A stretch of 60,000 nucleotides of DNA from Branchiostoma floridae (GCF_000003815.2 NC_049990.1:4467803-4527802), one strand, 5' to 3'; counted from the first letter of the stretch, positions 22,971 through 35,291 are shown. Notes: a model not told the origin generated them from the letters alone. Program-made: numbers and translations.

Positions 22971-24680
22971 CATTTTCTGTGTCTCCCAGTTTAAAGCACA
23001 CAGACAAATTAAGGCTGCCAGGGCTTAGAAGTAGAGGTACAACCATTTTTTAAAGCAAATTACGGATTCCAAGGCCAATAGACCACATTTGGTTGATTTT
23101 TCCGAGTCTGGTCATTTTCTGGTTGATTTTTCCGAGTCTGAGTCACAGAGACAAATTCGGACTGAAGATGCTGTGTGACCAAGTTTGGCAGGTGTATAGA
23201 GATGGTGCGGCTCCTGCCATTTTCTGTGTCTCTAGGTTTAAAGCACACAGACAAATTAGGGCTGCCAGGGCTTAGAAGTGGAGGTACAACTTTTTTTTAG
23301 CAAATTACAAACATTGCAAGGTTAATAGACAACTTTTGAACTAAGTTACAATTACTGGGACAGCATCACAATGTAAAAAGTCTGGTCATTTTCTGGCCTA
23401 AGTGACAGACAAATTAGGACTGAAGATACTGTTTGACCAAGTTTGGCAGGTGTGTAGTGATGGCGCGGCTTCTGCCATTTTCGGTATCTCCTGGTTTAAA
23501 GAACACAGACAAATTAAGGCTGCCAGGGCTTAGAAGGAAGCACAACCATTTTGTTTTAGCAGATTACACACATGACCATAATAGACCACTTCTTCTTAAC
23601 TAAGTTAGGACTACTAGAAAAGCATCACAATTTGAAAATTCAACAGCTACAAGTCAATGTGATGGCGTGGCTTCTGCCATTTTCTGTATCTCCTGGTTTA
23701 AAGCACACAGACAAATTAAGGCTGCCAGGGCTTAGAAGGAGGCACAACAATTTTTTTAGCAAATTTCACACTGCAAGTTTGAAAGAGAACTTTTGAACTC
23801 AGTTACAATTACTGGAACAATACCATTTTCTGTGTCTCCTGGTTTAAAGCACATGTACACAGATAAATTAAGGCTGCTAGGGCTTAGAAGGAAGCACAAC
23901 AAGTTTTTTGTAGCAAATTACACACGTGGCCATAATAGACCACTTCTTAACTAAGTTAGGACTACTGGAACAGCCTCACAATTCAACAGCTACAAGTCAT
24001 GTAGAGATGTCGCAGCTTTTGTCATTGTCTGTGTCTCCTGGTTTAAAGCACACAGACAAATTAAGGCTGCCAGGGCTTAAAAGGAGTTACATGTAGTACA
24101 ACATTTTTTTTTAAATCAATTACGCATTGCAAGGTTAATAGACAACTTTTGAACTCAGTTACAATTACAGGAACAACATCAGCCATTTTCTGTGTCTCCT
24201 GGTTTAAAGCACATGTACACAGATAAATTAAGGCTGCCAGGGCTTAGAAGGAAGCACAACAAGTTTTTTGTAGCAAATTACACACGTGGCCATAATAGAC
24301 CACTTCTTAACTAAGTTAGGACTACTGGAACAGCCTCACAATTCAACAGCTACAAGTCATGTAGTGATGTCACGGCTTTTGTCATTGTCTGTGTCTCCTG
24401 GTTTAAAGCACACAGACAAATTAAGGCTGCTAGGGCTTAGAAGTGGGGGTACAGCAATTTTTTGTAGCAAATTACACACGTGGCCATTATAGACCACTTC
24501 TAAACCAAGTTAGGACTACTGGAACAGCATCACAATTTGAAAACTCAACAGCTACAGTCATGTAGTGATGTTGCGGCTCCTGCCATTTTCTGTGTCTCCT
24601 GGTTTAAAGCACACAGACAAATTAAGGCTGCCAGGGCTTAGAAATGGAGGTACAACAATTTTTTTTAGCAAATTATGGTT
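22970..24680. repeat. Degenerate satellite, nine copies, 146-256-bp spacing
   Basis: The core (g)tgtctcctggtttaaagca followed by cacagacaaattaaggctgc and cagggcttagaag occurs near 22981, 23228, 23484, 23687, 23833, 24032, 24193, 24392 and 24593. A longer 360-400-bp higher-order unit is visible in the right half: tagcaaattacacacgtggc at about 23912 and 24272, cagctacaagtcatgtag at about 23987 and 24347. Variable spacing indicates repeated unequal exchange. Confidence 0.9.
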
Positions 24681-25009
24681 GTAGCTAGTACAGCCATATT
24701 GGGTTTTAAATCAAAGACTAAGACAAATTAGGAGTAAGGCAAGATTGTGTGATGAAGCTTGGCACCTGGTGTACAAATATGATAATAACAGCTATATTGG
24801 CTCTGTCTTCAGAAAAATTAGTGTTGCTATGGGGCTTAGAATTAGGTCCTTTTTTTCTTTTTAAAAGATTTGCTCAGTGCAAGGCCCGGAAGACACCACT
24901 TCTGGGCACTGAACGTGAAGCTCCAATTACTGGAAGAGCATCACAATGTAAAGATTCAACAGGTAATTTTTCAGAGTCTGTGCAATTGTGGTAAAACCTA
25001 CAATGTAGT

Positions 25010-25385
25010 ACAGCCATTTTCTGGTCTAAGTCAGACAAATTAGGACAGAAGATACTATGTGACCAAGTTTGGCAGGTGTGTAGACTTGGCAGGGCTACTG
25101 CATGAGCTATTGGCTGTGTCTCCAGGTTTAAGACACACAGACAAATGTGGACTTAAGATACGGTGTGACCAAGTTTGGCAGGTGTTTGTAGAGTTGGTAT
25201 ACTGTACTACTGGCTACAGCTATTGGCTGTGTCTCCAGGTTTAAGTCACAGAGACAAATTAGGACTGAGGAAAAGAGTCTGACCAAGTTTGGCAGGTGTG
25301 TAGAGTTGGCATGGCTACATACAGCTATATTGGCTGTGTCTCCATGTTTAAGGCACACAGACGTATTAGGTCTGCTAGGGCTCAG
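25010..25385. repeat. Outlying satellite copies
   Basis: Three shorter, more diverged copies of the same core (ggctgtgtctccaggtttaa) lie near 25112, 25224 and 25335. Each is associated with gaccaagtttggcaggtgt. That word also occurs within the main array, so both belong to one family. Confidence 0.8.
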
Positions 25386-26150
25386 ACTAATGTAAGACTC
25401 TTAATGTGAACATTGCAGAGGTTGTGGCTCTGGTAGGAATGGAAAATGAACATCATGAATGTTAGTGACCTGATGATGCCTACAGTGACATACAGATGCA
25501 ACACTGCTTTCCAATATACACTTTTTCGTAGAGCCCTGATCCTATAAAATGATGAAAGTTCTAAAGACGTCCATGTAGATGATATTAAGACATGCAAGGT
25601 TACTAATCTAACAGTAACTGGATACAATTTTGAAATGTTACAGATAGAATTGACTAACCTTCCGTCAGTGACACTGAGCAAGATCTGTTGAGCAACAGGT
25701 TTTTAACCCAAAACTATGAAAGAGATAAAGACAAGTTTTAGATAGTCCAAAGTCAAGACTAGCTAAGTTTGATGCAGTTGAGAGAAAGGCTTGATAATAT
25801 GTAAACTACCAGCTCAGTACCTGGTTATACCCTAAAAAAAAAAATTGATGCGCACACGGATGTCATCCATACAATCTAATCAACATGGCCTTACAGCCAT
25901 GAAAATAAATTATTGCGGCCTAGCCTGGCAACGGGTAGTAGCTAAATGAACAGCAGTAGTCCCAAAGCCCGGTAGGTACTATGCAGCGTGGGTGAGTCAG
26001 AGGGGAGGGGCCGCAGGGTGGGTCATCATTACCCAGGTTATTAGAGCTGACGGGCCTGCAGGCCACACGGGCTGTGATTTACTGCGGGGCTCTCCTCCAG
26101 TCACATGGAGGGAAACTCATGCTGGTAAGCTCTGACTGTACTTCAGTTCA
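25386..26150. other. No gene seen; GC-rich block at 25920-26110
   Basis: The block holds an exact AP-1 word (gTGAGTCAg, about 25990) and the palindrome gggcctgcaggcc. It is not repeated elsewhere in the window. It could be a regulatory element. Confidence 0.3.
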
Positions 26151-26400
26151 TTGTAGTACAGTTTTCCCTGTCTTTGTAGGCAATATACTGATAGTCATGA
26201 TGTTTTGTACCATAAGCTCTTACTGTATTTTAAATTTCATTTTTCACAGTAGTCGAGTTTGTCTTTATAGGCAATATACCTGTCTGATAGTCATGATGTT
26301 TTGTACCATAAGATCTTACTGTATTTCATTTCATTGCAGTAGTAGTAGTATTCCCTGTCTTAATAGACAATATACTAGTCTGATAGTCATGATACCTTAT
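26150..26400. repeat. Tandem array, 91-96-bp period, three copies
   Basis: The segment tctttgtaggcaatatact with variants occurs at 26171, 26262 and 26358. It is followed by gatagtcatgatgttttgta in the first two copies and a truncated form in the third. Confidence 0.85.
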
Positions 26401-26559
26401 TGGTTTTGGGATGCTATTCTTTGAGCTGCTTTGTTTACTGCTAGAAATGTTGTTTTTTCATAGAAGCTATTGGTGGTCTGTGGTTTCTCATATTTTCACT
26501 GTATAAAGTAATAGACACTGTAGTGCAGTAGACATACATGTACTTTTAAATAATCTGTC

Positions 26560-26705
26560 TTTCTCTCTCTTCCTAAATCTGTCTCTCTGTCTCTCTCTTC
26601 CTCTATCTGTTGCTTCCCTCTCAAAAGCTAGGTCTTCTTTCTCTTTCCTTTTTATCTTGAAATTGCAGTATCTCTCTTTCTCGCTCTCTTCCCTCTCCCT
26701 TTCCA
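26560..26705. repeat. Pyrimidine-rich (TCTCTC/TTTCTC) tract
   Basis: Low-complexity CT-rich sequence. The 72-codon - strand frame here is a low-complexity artefact rich in Glu and Arg. Confidence 0.75.
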
Positions 26706-27029
26706 TTCATCTAGAACTATCATCACATTCCATTGTATCTACTATAATCATTGTTGACCTTACAGTACACAGAAGTGACAGTGTCCTAGATTTAATCCAT
26801 TAGGGCTAAGTGTAGACAAAAAATTATGTGGCCACTAATGTGCCGGTGAATCAGGTCTGTTCTAATGTAATTATCATCCAAAAGTCATCTATCCATAGTC
26901 TGGTCACAGGGCTCAGAATGTCCATTATGCATGTTAGTGCTGTGCTACCATACATATTTCTGATGGCTTCTTGCGACTAACCTGCAACAGATGAATAATT
27001 ATTGCTGTATAAATATAACCATTTTTAAA

Positions 27030-27112
27030 GTCATGTAGGGTTTGAACCCCAAATTCATAGCAATGAAGTGTCAAGGGAGGGCATCTTAGCTGAGGCTACA
27101 CCCCTCTTTTAA
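27030..27112 (-). mobile_element. tRNA-like SINE remnant
   Basis: On the - strand, tgtagcctcagctaagatgc (A-box-like) is followed by ggggttcaaaccctac, containing the B box GGTTCAAACCC. The spacing is longer than in a tRNA and no stems are intact. Confidence 0.4.
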
Positions 27113-27137
27113 AGGACATTGGGGCTACCAACCCTTC

Positions 27138-27490
27138 CCTATAGATATGGCCAGGCTTTCCTTGTATAGAGGTGATTACTAGTAATATATACATGTAGGT
27201 TTGACAGTATATCAATGGCCAGTTGGTCTTTTCGTAGAAGTGGCCGCTTGTACAGGTTTGACTGTATATCAATGGCCAGGTGGTCCTTATGTAGAAGTGG
27301 TTACTAGTGCAGGTTTGACTGTACATCAATGGTCAGGTGGTTCTTATACAGAAGTGGTCACTAATACAGGTTTGACTGTATGTCGATGCCTATGATTGTG
27401 GTCATTTTGTAGAGGTGATCACTTGTACAGGTTTGACTGTATATCAATGGCCTGGTGGTCCTTTATATGTAGAGGTGGTCAACCAGAAAC
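27138..27490. repeat. 57-bp minisatellite, five to six copies
   Basis: ggtttgactgtatatcaatg and variants occurs at 27198, 27255, 27312, 27369 and 27430 (spacing 57, 57, 57, 61), preceded by a partial copy. Each unit continues with gccaggtggtccttatgtag and a gtggtcac segment. Related units occur at 1622-2482 and 9195. The unit combines the CAGTCAAACC terminus and the GGTGGCC/GGCCAC subterminal words of the DNA transposon at 39545-40448. Confidence 0.9.
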
Positions 27491-27714
27491 CAAGAAATGA
27501 ACTTACTTTAGCCCTACATCATTGAGTCATTTGCCCTGGTTCTCCACTTTCTGGGACAAAGCTGACTCTGCTAAGTGACCACATTGTGTCCAGGATGTTG
27601 CAACTAATTTGCAATTCTATACCATCCAAAATGTGCGGAGTTGCTCTCTTTAATTGCAGATTGCCAGGATCACAATACTAACTATTGTCTTACAATGTAT
27701 TTGAATCCTTTTTG

Positions 27715-28425
27715 TCAGCTGATACTGCAACCTGTAAATCTGTTCGGATATGCAGTTTGTTGTTCTTTGGTACAAAATCTGGTGTGATACGCCATAAGGT
27801 TATTCAATACAGAATGATTCTTTGAGAAACAGATGCCTACTCTAAACTCATTAAGTATAAGCCTCTTACTGCGTACAATCTGTGCTAGTGTAACATTTGG
27901 TGTGATTGTGGATTGGTTATTTGAACCTAAGTTAACTTGCTTATACATGTACTAGAGTGACTGTGTGTGGATCAAATAAATTTGTCCGGATAGGCAGGTT
28001 GTTGCTCTTTGTATAAATCTGCCTTGAGGCTGTTGAATGGAGAATGATTCTTTGACCCTAGTTTTTAGAGAGAAACAGACGACTCTAAACTTGTTAGTGT
28101 AAGCCTCCTGCTGTGTACAATCTGTTCAGTGTGACATTTGGTGAGTTTGTGGATTGATAATTTGAACTGAAGTAAGTGCTTATACTAGAGTGACTGTGAG
28201 TGGATAAATTTAATTTGTCCTGATACTTTAGTGATAGGCAGGTTGTTGTTCTTTGTATAAATCTGCCTTGAGGCTGTTGAATGGAGAATGATTCTTTGGC
28301 CTTACTTTTTAGAGAGTAACAGACGACTCTAAACTTGTTAAGTGTAAGCCTCCTGCTGTGTACAATCTGCTCCAGTGTGATATTCAGTGAGTTTGTGGAT
28401 TAATGTTTTGAACCGAAGTTTCAGA
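27715..28425. repeat. Tandem array, about 243-bp period, three copies
   Basis: ggcaggttgttgytctttgt occurs at 27993 and 28237, and a diverged copy (tgcagtttgttgttctttgg) at 27751 (spacings 242 and 244). Each is followed by a gaatgattctttg segment and a gtaagcctcctgctgtgtac-like segment. Confidence 0.88.
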
Positions 28426-28429
28426 AGTA

Positions 28430-28650
28430 ATCGGCTTAATGCACGATCCTGCCGCAAACTTCAGCTTATTTCCCCAGAGCTGCAGTTAGGGCAGGCTTTT
28501 CTCCACTGCAGGTCCGCTTAATGACATTCTGTATGGATGAAGTTCTTTATTAATTAACACTGTTCCCCCCGTGGGGACGAACGCAGTGTTTAACATGGTA
28601 ATGAATGACATGGGCTTGTGGAAGGGCAGTTCAATAATTGTATGTTTACA
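28430..28650. promoter_or_regulatory. Candidate conserved non-coding element
   Basis: The block is unique in the window, GC-richer than its surroundings and dense in homeodomain-type words: two CTTAATG words, TTAATTAA (28550-28557) and gtaatgaatgacatgg. It sits abruptly at the edge of a tandem array. No coding frame was seen. The enhancer interpretation rests on motif density alone. Confidence 0.3.
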
Positions 28651-29425
28651 TATTGGGGCAATCTACGGCTTACAGGTAGGATTGAACTTCTGCTGAACTA
28701 AGTTCTCAAATATAAACTTTGTACAAAGTCAATATTTGAGAACTTAAAGAGATATTTATTATGTACATGCAAGATACATGTAACATTACTGTTACATGCT
28801 GCTTTGTTGATTCTATTACATTGTGAATGAGTACCAGAATTTGTGTTAAAATGATTTGAGTATTGATGGAAAGCATTGCAAAATTAATTATAAGATGTTC
28901 ACACCTTTTGCAGGTCTTGAAAATGTTCTAATTGATGGAAAGAGCCACAAAATGAATTAGAAGATGTTCACACCTTTTGGTGGTTGAAAATGTTGATAAA
29001 TAGGCAGTCTTTTCATGACACATAGCCATGAAGAAAAGAATTCCATCTCCACATACATGTGTACATGGTGTACAGAGATCTTTGGTGTTATATAGAATCC
29101 ATCTATCTCGGACTTTATTCCATTACCACTGCAGTAGCACATGTAGTTAGTTTTTTCTCGCCATTTCATTGTCTTTTGAGAAGGGGCCTAGCCCCCCCCC
29201 CCATTGTCAAAGTTTATTGCGCAACAATTGCAACGGGGATACAATGTAAGGCAAATGTTGTACAAGACAACTAGCTATATCGTACATTGTATATAATAAC
29301 ATCAATCTAATACTATAACAGTAGATATAGATTCTAGGCTATGGATTATCAAAAAAAACACAGTGTACACTGTGACTGAGACCAAGCCAGAATGCTGTAT
29401 CATTAGTGATCAAAAATGCACAGAG

Positions 29426-30828
29426 CAAGCCATTAAATTTGAATGGCCTGATGCTCATATTCCCAAGAATGCAATCCGATACACCATCACCGCTGCAGTG
29501 ACATAAGGGCCATCCACTAAAGCTGTCACATGTCAGAGCTCGAAATACTTTTTTCTGCATACCTGCACAGGTGCAGGTAACATTGAAAATTACCTGCACC
29601 AGACAACTTTTACCTGCACCACTCGGAATTTAGGAGGTATGGATCAAACTGAAATTGTTCAGGAACCATTGCTATTTTTTCTTTTAAAGTTTTATACTCT
29701 GTAGGTGGTAACAGTCAATTCAGCTGATAACATTCCATATACACCTAGTATTATAGGGCATATAAAACCCAGTACATGCGGACCAGTGCAGGTTAGGTGC
29801 AGGTACACACCAGAAATACCTGCACAGCTCCAATTTTACCTGCACTAACCAACATATACAAGCCATTAAATTTGAATGGCCTGATGCTTATATTTCCAAG
29901 AATGCAATCCGATATGGCATCACCGCTGCAGTGACATAAGGGCCATCCACTAAAGCTGTCACATGTCAGGGCTCGAAATACTTTTTTCTGCATACCTGCA
30001 CTGGCGCAGGTAACATTGAAAATTTCCTGCACCAGACCTGCACTACTCTGAATTTAGGAAGTAATGGATCAAACTGAAATTGTTCAGGAACCATCGCTAT
30101 TTTTTCTTTTATACTCTGTAGCTAGCAGTCAATTCAGCTGATAACATTCCATAATTATACTCACCTAGTATTATAGGGCATTTATGTATAAAACCCAGTA
30201 CAAGGACCAGTGCAGGTTAGGTGCAGGTAGACACCAGAAATACCTGCACAGCTCCAATTTTACCTGCACTAACCAACATATACAATGTGTACAAGCCATT
30301 AAATTTGAATGGCCTGTTGCTTATATTCCCAGGAATGCAATCCGATACAGCATCACCGCTGCAGTGACATAAGGCCATCCACTAAAGCTGTCACATGTCA
30401 GGGCTCGAAATACTATTTTCTGCATGCCTGCACTGGCGCAGGTAACATTGAAAATTACCTGTACCAGACAAATTTTACCTGCACCACTCTGAATTTAGGA
30501 AGTATGGATCAAACTGAAATTGTTCAGGAACCATCGCTATTTTTTCTTTTATACTCTGTATTGTATCTATAGGTGGTCAGCTGATAACATTCCATATACA
30601 CCTAGTATTATAGGGCATATAAAACCCAGTACATGGGCCAGTGCAGGTTAGGTGCAGGTAGACACCAGAAATACCTGCACAGCTCCAATTTTACCTGCAC
30701 TAACCAACATATACAATGTGTACAAGCCATTAAATTTGAATGGCCTGTTGCTTATATTCCCAAGAATGCAATCCGATACGGCATCACCGCTGCAGTGACA
30801 TAAGGCCATCCACTAAAGCTGTCACACA
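29426..30828. repeat. 433-bp tandem array built on a hAT-like MITE end, 3.2 copies
   Basis: caagccattaaatttgaatg occurs at 29426, 29859, 30292 and 30723 (spacing 433, 433, 431). Each full unit contains a gctcgaaatacttttttctg-type terminus followed by the acctgcac/gtgcaggt-rich body of the MITE at 38961-39302, plus a segment ending in ccactaaagctgtcacatgt. The last copy stops after about 105 bp. The array was therefore made by tandem amplification of a segment that already contained a transposon. Confidence 0.92.
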
Positions 30829-31730
30829 CTGACTGATAGGACGATATTGCTGTAGTGATACCAGTTTACAGGGACGTTATTTAGTGTTATAAGGTAATTG
30901 GTGGAATAAAAGTGATGCTAGCTCTTATCATCGGGGCGCACAGGGGAACAGGGATAAATTGGTGAGTTCAGTTGTCAGTGTTTGTAGCAAAGAAACTTGC
31001 TTAATATTTCCTGTTTTGTTTGGTATTGCAGAACATATGAAGATATACCTGTTGTGATTTTTACTAGAAACTCCTATATAGTTAAGAACAGACGTTTTGT
31101 CTTCATGGTGACTGTTCAGAGGTAAAAATGGAAAGGAAAATTTGTTATGATATTATTCACTTCCTGAAACTTTGTTTAGAAAGGCAAAAGACAGTCTCCT
31201 CATAAAACTCTGTGTTCAAGTTGATCTTAAGGTTCATCATGATCTAGGAACTTGTAAAATAACTACATGTACTAGTAGTTGATAAAGCCTGAATTGGCTT
31301 TTGTACAATGGCACATGTTAGCTCTTCCTTGCAAGTACATGCCAGTATTTTTTTTAGTTTTAGTTTCTGCAAACAGACGGCAACATTTCATAATATCCTC
31401 TTACAGGCCCATCAGATCTACATGTACGTTGTATTTAACCTTGCCTTTTCATCTCCAAGCATCATGAAACATTCAGGCCTGACATTTGGTTTTCCCGTGA
31501 CATGTATGTCATATATTTCACTTAGGACTGAGGGATTAATACTGACACATGAAGCTATATTCAGTGATAAGAACGTGTTAGTGTAATTGGGATTCATAGA
31601 AAGATAAGGTTGATTGATTCATTGGTATGGCAGACAAAATGCAATTATCATATCTACTATGAATTGCAATATGATGTGATTTTGGTTTGTACTTTGCATC
31701 TCGAGATACATATATACTGTATACAATAGT
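30829..31730. other. No gene seen
   Basis: AT-rich unique sequence with short frames only. Confidence 0.45.
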
Positions 31731-32045
31731 CATGTAAATCGCAACAATGTGGAATTCTGAGTACAAAACACTAAGGGCTAGGCAGGGATTGAACCCCCAA
31801 CCTTCTGATCAGCCCAAGCACATGTAAATTGCAACAATGTGGAATTCTGAGTACAAAACACTAACTAAGGGCTAGGCAGGGATTGAACCCCCAACCTTCT
31901 GATCAGCCCAAGCACATGTAAATTGCAACAATGGGGAATTCTGAGTACAAAACACTAACTAAGGGCTAGGTAGGGATTGAACCCTTAACCTTCTGATCCA
32001 GAAGAAGACAGGTGAAGCACTAGACCAAACCCAGCTTCTGGCTTG
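31731..32045 (-). mobile_element. tRNA-derived SINE-like element with tandemly repeated part
   Basis: catgtaaatygcaacaatg occurs at 31731, 31820 and 31915, each unit carrying gcagggattgaacccccaac or a variant. On the - strand this is the B box GGTTCAATCCC. The third copy keeps the full tRNA-like head (- strand): A-box-like tggtctagtgcttcacc, anticodon-arm-like cttctggatcagaagg, then the B box. The element is on the - strand, with its T-arm half repeated twice more (spacings 89 and 95). Confidence 0.72.
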
Positions 32046-33480
32046 AATACTTGTGATTTTATCAATGCCAGTCCCTTGGGTAGCTTGCACATTGGCTGTG
32101 TCACATGCCTTAGATCCCTGAGATACAAGCCTTAGATCTATTTTCACCTTTGTCTTCGAGTAACAAGATCATATGAAAAACTTCCGACAGCGGAGATGAC
32201 ATTGTCGCATCTGGTTGACGTGGTTGCCAAACATTACCTGCTAATTTCTTCAGTTGCAAAAAAACTTTCACCAAACTTTTTAGATCAGTTGGGCTGGATG
32301 AAAAGGAATTTCTCAAAAAACACTTGTCCATGCAGCCGTTTAGCTTTTGGCTCGTCACTCTTTTGGGGTACCCACTCGGAGTAACACATCAATGAGACCT
32401 TATAGGATAGGAGACTAGGGATGACAAATCACTGGAAATGTGACTTCCTTTCACCTCTGTCTTGAAGTAACAAGATTGGATATAAGACTTCTGACAGCTG
32501 TGATGGGGATGGTTTTCTTCAGTCAGCAGACGAGGCCCTCGGCATTTGCGGTAATTCTTTTTGGGTCGCTGGTGGCAAAAACTGTCTCCAAGGATGTTGG
32601 TGAAATGTCTTAGATGTTAACAAGGACTGGGGGGATTTCTCTCACAGTGTTAAGTTTTAATTCACAAGGCTGTATTCAAACATGTTAGCTGCCCTTAGTA
32701 TATGGTCTCCTTACATATAGTTAAGATGTGTAGTATGTATTTTATACTTTGTTTTCTCGGTTTTGTTAATTTTTGTCTTCTTTTCTGGAAGCAAAAAGAA
32801 ACTTTGGTGTCACAAAAAGTATCTGTATTTTGCTGAAGTGTGCTCACACACAGGAATAGACAGTCATTTAAACCTGTCTAATGACAAGGTATGAATAAGA
32901 TAACTATGAACAAGACACAAGTATAACTCAAGAACAACTGGGTGGATTGGTTTCATACTTGGTGTGTTAGTGGGGTAAGACAAACACTGGAAATGATTAG
33001 ATTTTGGGGCCACCTAGCGGCTTCCCTTGTTACTGCAGCTGTTTTGATATCTTGCATTCTAAACAAGCTATGGTCATGTTTTTGTGTTGGATAGCTCTTG
33101 TTTTACATACGTTTTGTTAATCCTTCAGCCTCCCCTATCAGACTGTTAGCATGTGTGGCGTACTTCAAAACAAAACTCTCGCCAAGTTAATCACAGATCG
33201 GACTTGATTGTTCCGCACACTGCCTCCATGCCTTAATGTGTCGATTTGCATTTATATGAGTTGTGTAGATGTGCCTTTGTGATTGCAGCTCTCCTCATTC
33301 TGACGCTGTCAAAGATCGTGCTGAAAATAAAGTTGAGAAGTGGTATTTCATTAGATCGGAGCTTGTACAAAGACTAACATGACTGGAATAGACTACAGCG
33401 TAATGGTAATGTTATTGGCTATCGTGACTAAGTCATTTGAACAGAGAATTAAGTCTTGTAGTTAAGAGATAACGTCATCA
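32046..33480. other. No gene seen; candidate regulatory block at 33170-33350
   Basis: The block 33170-33350 contains an exact octamer ATTTGCAT (33244-33251) and CpG-bearing unique sequence, without repeats. A diverged duplication (cttccgacagcggagatgac at about 32181 and cttctgacagctgtgatggg at about 32489) lies upstream. Confidence 0.3.
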
Positions 33481-33489
33481 CTTGAGATG

Positions 33490-33975
33490 CCTTTCAAGGT
33501 GACATTAAGAAACAGTGCCTTCAAGATGCGCAAAACGACTGTAAAGTTGTCTCAAGGTCTCAATTACGTCTTAAGTTTTGAAACAACCTTCTTTTATCAC
33601 CCTTGGTTTAACGCCAGTCTCTAATCTTTTGAGAGGTACAACCAACTTCATTGCGTAAGAAATTCACTAAGGTGACATAAAGAAAAGGTCCCTTCCATTT
33701 AGGATGTTCAAAGGTACAGATTTACCATCTGAAAATAGTCCCATGATCTCAATTACATGGCAAGTTTTAAAACTTCTTTCTTTCATGATACTGGTTAACA
33801 ACAAGCTCCAATGTTTTGAGATGTTCACTCTACAGTTGACGTAATTACTTAAGGCATCCACTAAGGTGTTGTTAAGGAAAGGTCTCTTCCATTTAAGATG
33901 TTCATCAGGATAATAAGATAGCTCCATCGTCTTCAGTTACATCTCAGGTCTTTACAAACTCTTCCTTTATGATTC
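33490..33975. repeat. Tandem array, 173-194-bp period, three copies
   Basis: aaggtgacattaagaaacag and variants occurs at 33496, 33669 and 33863, each followed by a ccattta(g/a)gatgttca-like segment and catgatctcaattacatggc-like sequence. Divergence is high. Confidence 0.75.
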
Positions 33976-34917
33976 TTTTGATTTACACCAAGGTCCAATC
34001 TCTTGTGCTATCTTTTAGAAAGTAGTTCATTGAATCATTCCTCCAACCCATGTTTCCATTAGTAATTGCCACTAGAGGGGTCATAACGTTGTAAGCTTTT
34101 AGTTTTAGAGTTTGTAGTGAGTTTTTTTATTGCACTTTTTGTAATACGTTGCAGCTCTTTAAGAAACTTTAACAAGTTTTTAACCGGTATGAGAAATTCA
34201 GGTTCAGGTACAGTCCAGGTCCAGAGGACCAGGTCCAGGCTGGACTTGAGCCTGGACCAAGACTTAGTTATCTGTGAAAACTTGTGAATGGGCAATTCTC
34301 AAAACACTGGTTTATTTGCTAAAAAAAGTGCTGGAGTATCCGACTTCTACTGCTGTTTTGAAATCTTCACGTAAGCAACCTGCTGTATTCCATACATTTT
34401 CTAATTGTTCCCAAGTCTGCGGTTCGCTGAGTTTTTTCAGGTCTGCCTTTTCCGGACCAGTCCAACAACAACAAAAAAAAGGTTTTGTAACTGAGTACAG
34501 CGTACTGGTACCCAGCCCTTGTCTTCCATATACAAGTTCTTGGTTTCCCTTACAGAAGATAATGCACACTTGGGAGGCTAACATTCAGATGATGGATTGC
34601 CATATGCTGATTAGCCATGGAGACCATAAAATTGCTGTCAGTGCCCTGCAAGGGTGTCAACGTGAAGATGAATGACTCTCAAACTTCTTCCACGCTTGCA
34701 CGCATCTTGGAGAAGTACAAAGAAGGTCCTAAGGGTTTTTCAAGGTCAGAATGTCTTGGAAAAATTCCTGGAAACCTCATCAAAGGTTGAAAGATCAGGC
34801 CGTCTGTCTTGGATGTGACCTTCTGGTTGTTAATTGAGCAGAGAATACTGGTCACTTAGTGTTTGGCAAGGCATCTTTCAGGTGTGCAGAGCAGCATCAC
34901 AGAACAAATCTGAGTGA

Positions 34918-35060
34918 GATTGTGTGGTGTAATCGGTAGGACCTTATGCTCAGGCCTAAGAGCTCCTGGGTTCAAAACCTGAAAAATTGTGACCCATCTT
35001 GTGCACTTTGCACTACTTTCCTCACTTCAGTCAGGTGAAAAAAGAGTACCTAGCTTTGGC
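34918..35060 (+). mobile_element. tRNA-derived SINE-like head
   Basis: A-box-like TGGTGTAATCGGTAGG (34924-34939) and B box GGTTCAAAACC (34969-34979) are at tRNA-like spacing, with a small gtgcactttgcac hairpin after them. It passes straight into the foldback at 35077-35178, so the two may form one composite element. Confidence 0.65.
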
Positions 35061-35076
35061 CAGGGCTGTCCCTTGG

Positions 35077-35178
35077 ATAGGACGTTAAATGGAGGTCCCG
35101 TGTTCAGGGATAGCCACATCTCGAGCATGTTACATAACCCGCTGTCCCTGAACATGGGACCTCCATTTAACATCCTAT
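35077..35178. repeat. Foldback with 34-bp arms (two mismatches)
   Basis: ATAGGACGTTAAATGGAGGT (35077 on) through TGTTCAGGGA (35110) is reverse-complemented at 35145-35178 with two mismatches and a 34-nt spacer. It would form a very stable hairpin. Confidence 0.88.
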
Positions 35179-35291
35179 CTGTACTGTTATGTATGGCTCC
35201 ATTTCTTCCACAGTTAAAAAATTGCATGTTTAGAGGATAAGTAAATATAATGTATATACAGCTGGTTGGTTTACAGCCTTGAAACCAGCAG

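Noticed and set aside
22950-24700. CRISPR-like direct-repeat array
   Set aside because: Eukaryotic sequence; spacing and copies vary and the 'spacers' are themselves repeated. It is a degenerate satellite.
31731-32045. Functional tRNA gene(s)
   Set aside because: Has A and B boxes but no complete cloverleaf or acceptor stem, and the T-arm half is tandemly repeated; SINE-like.
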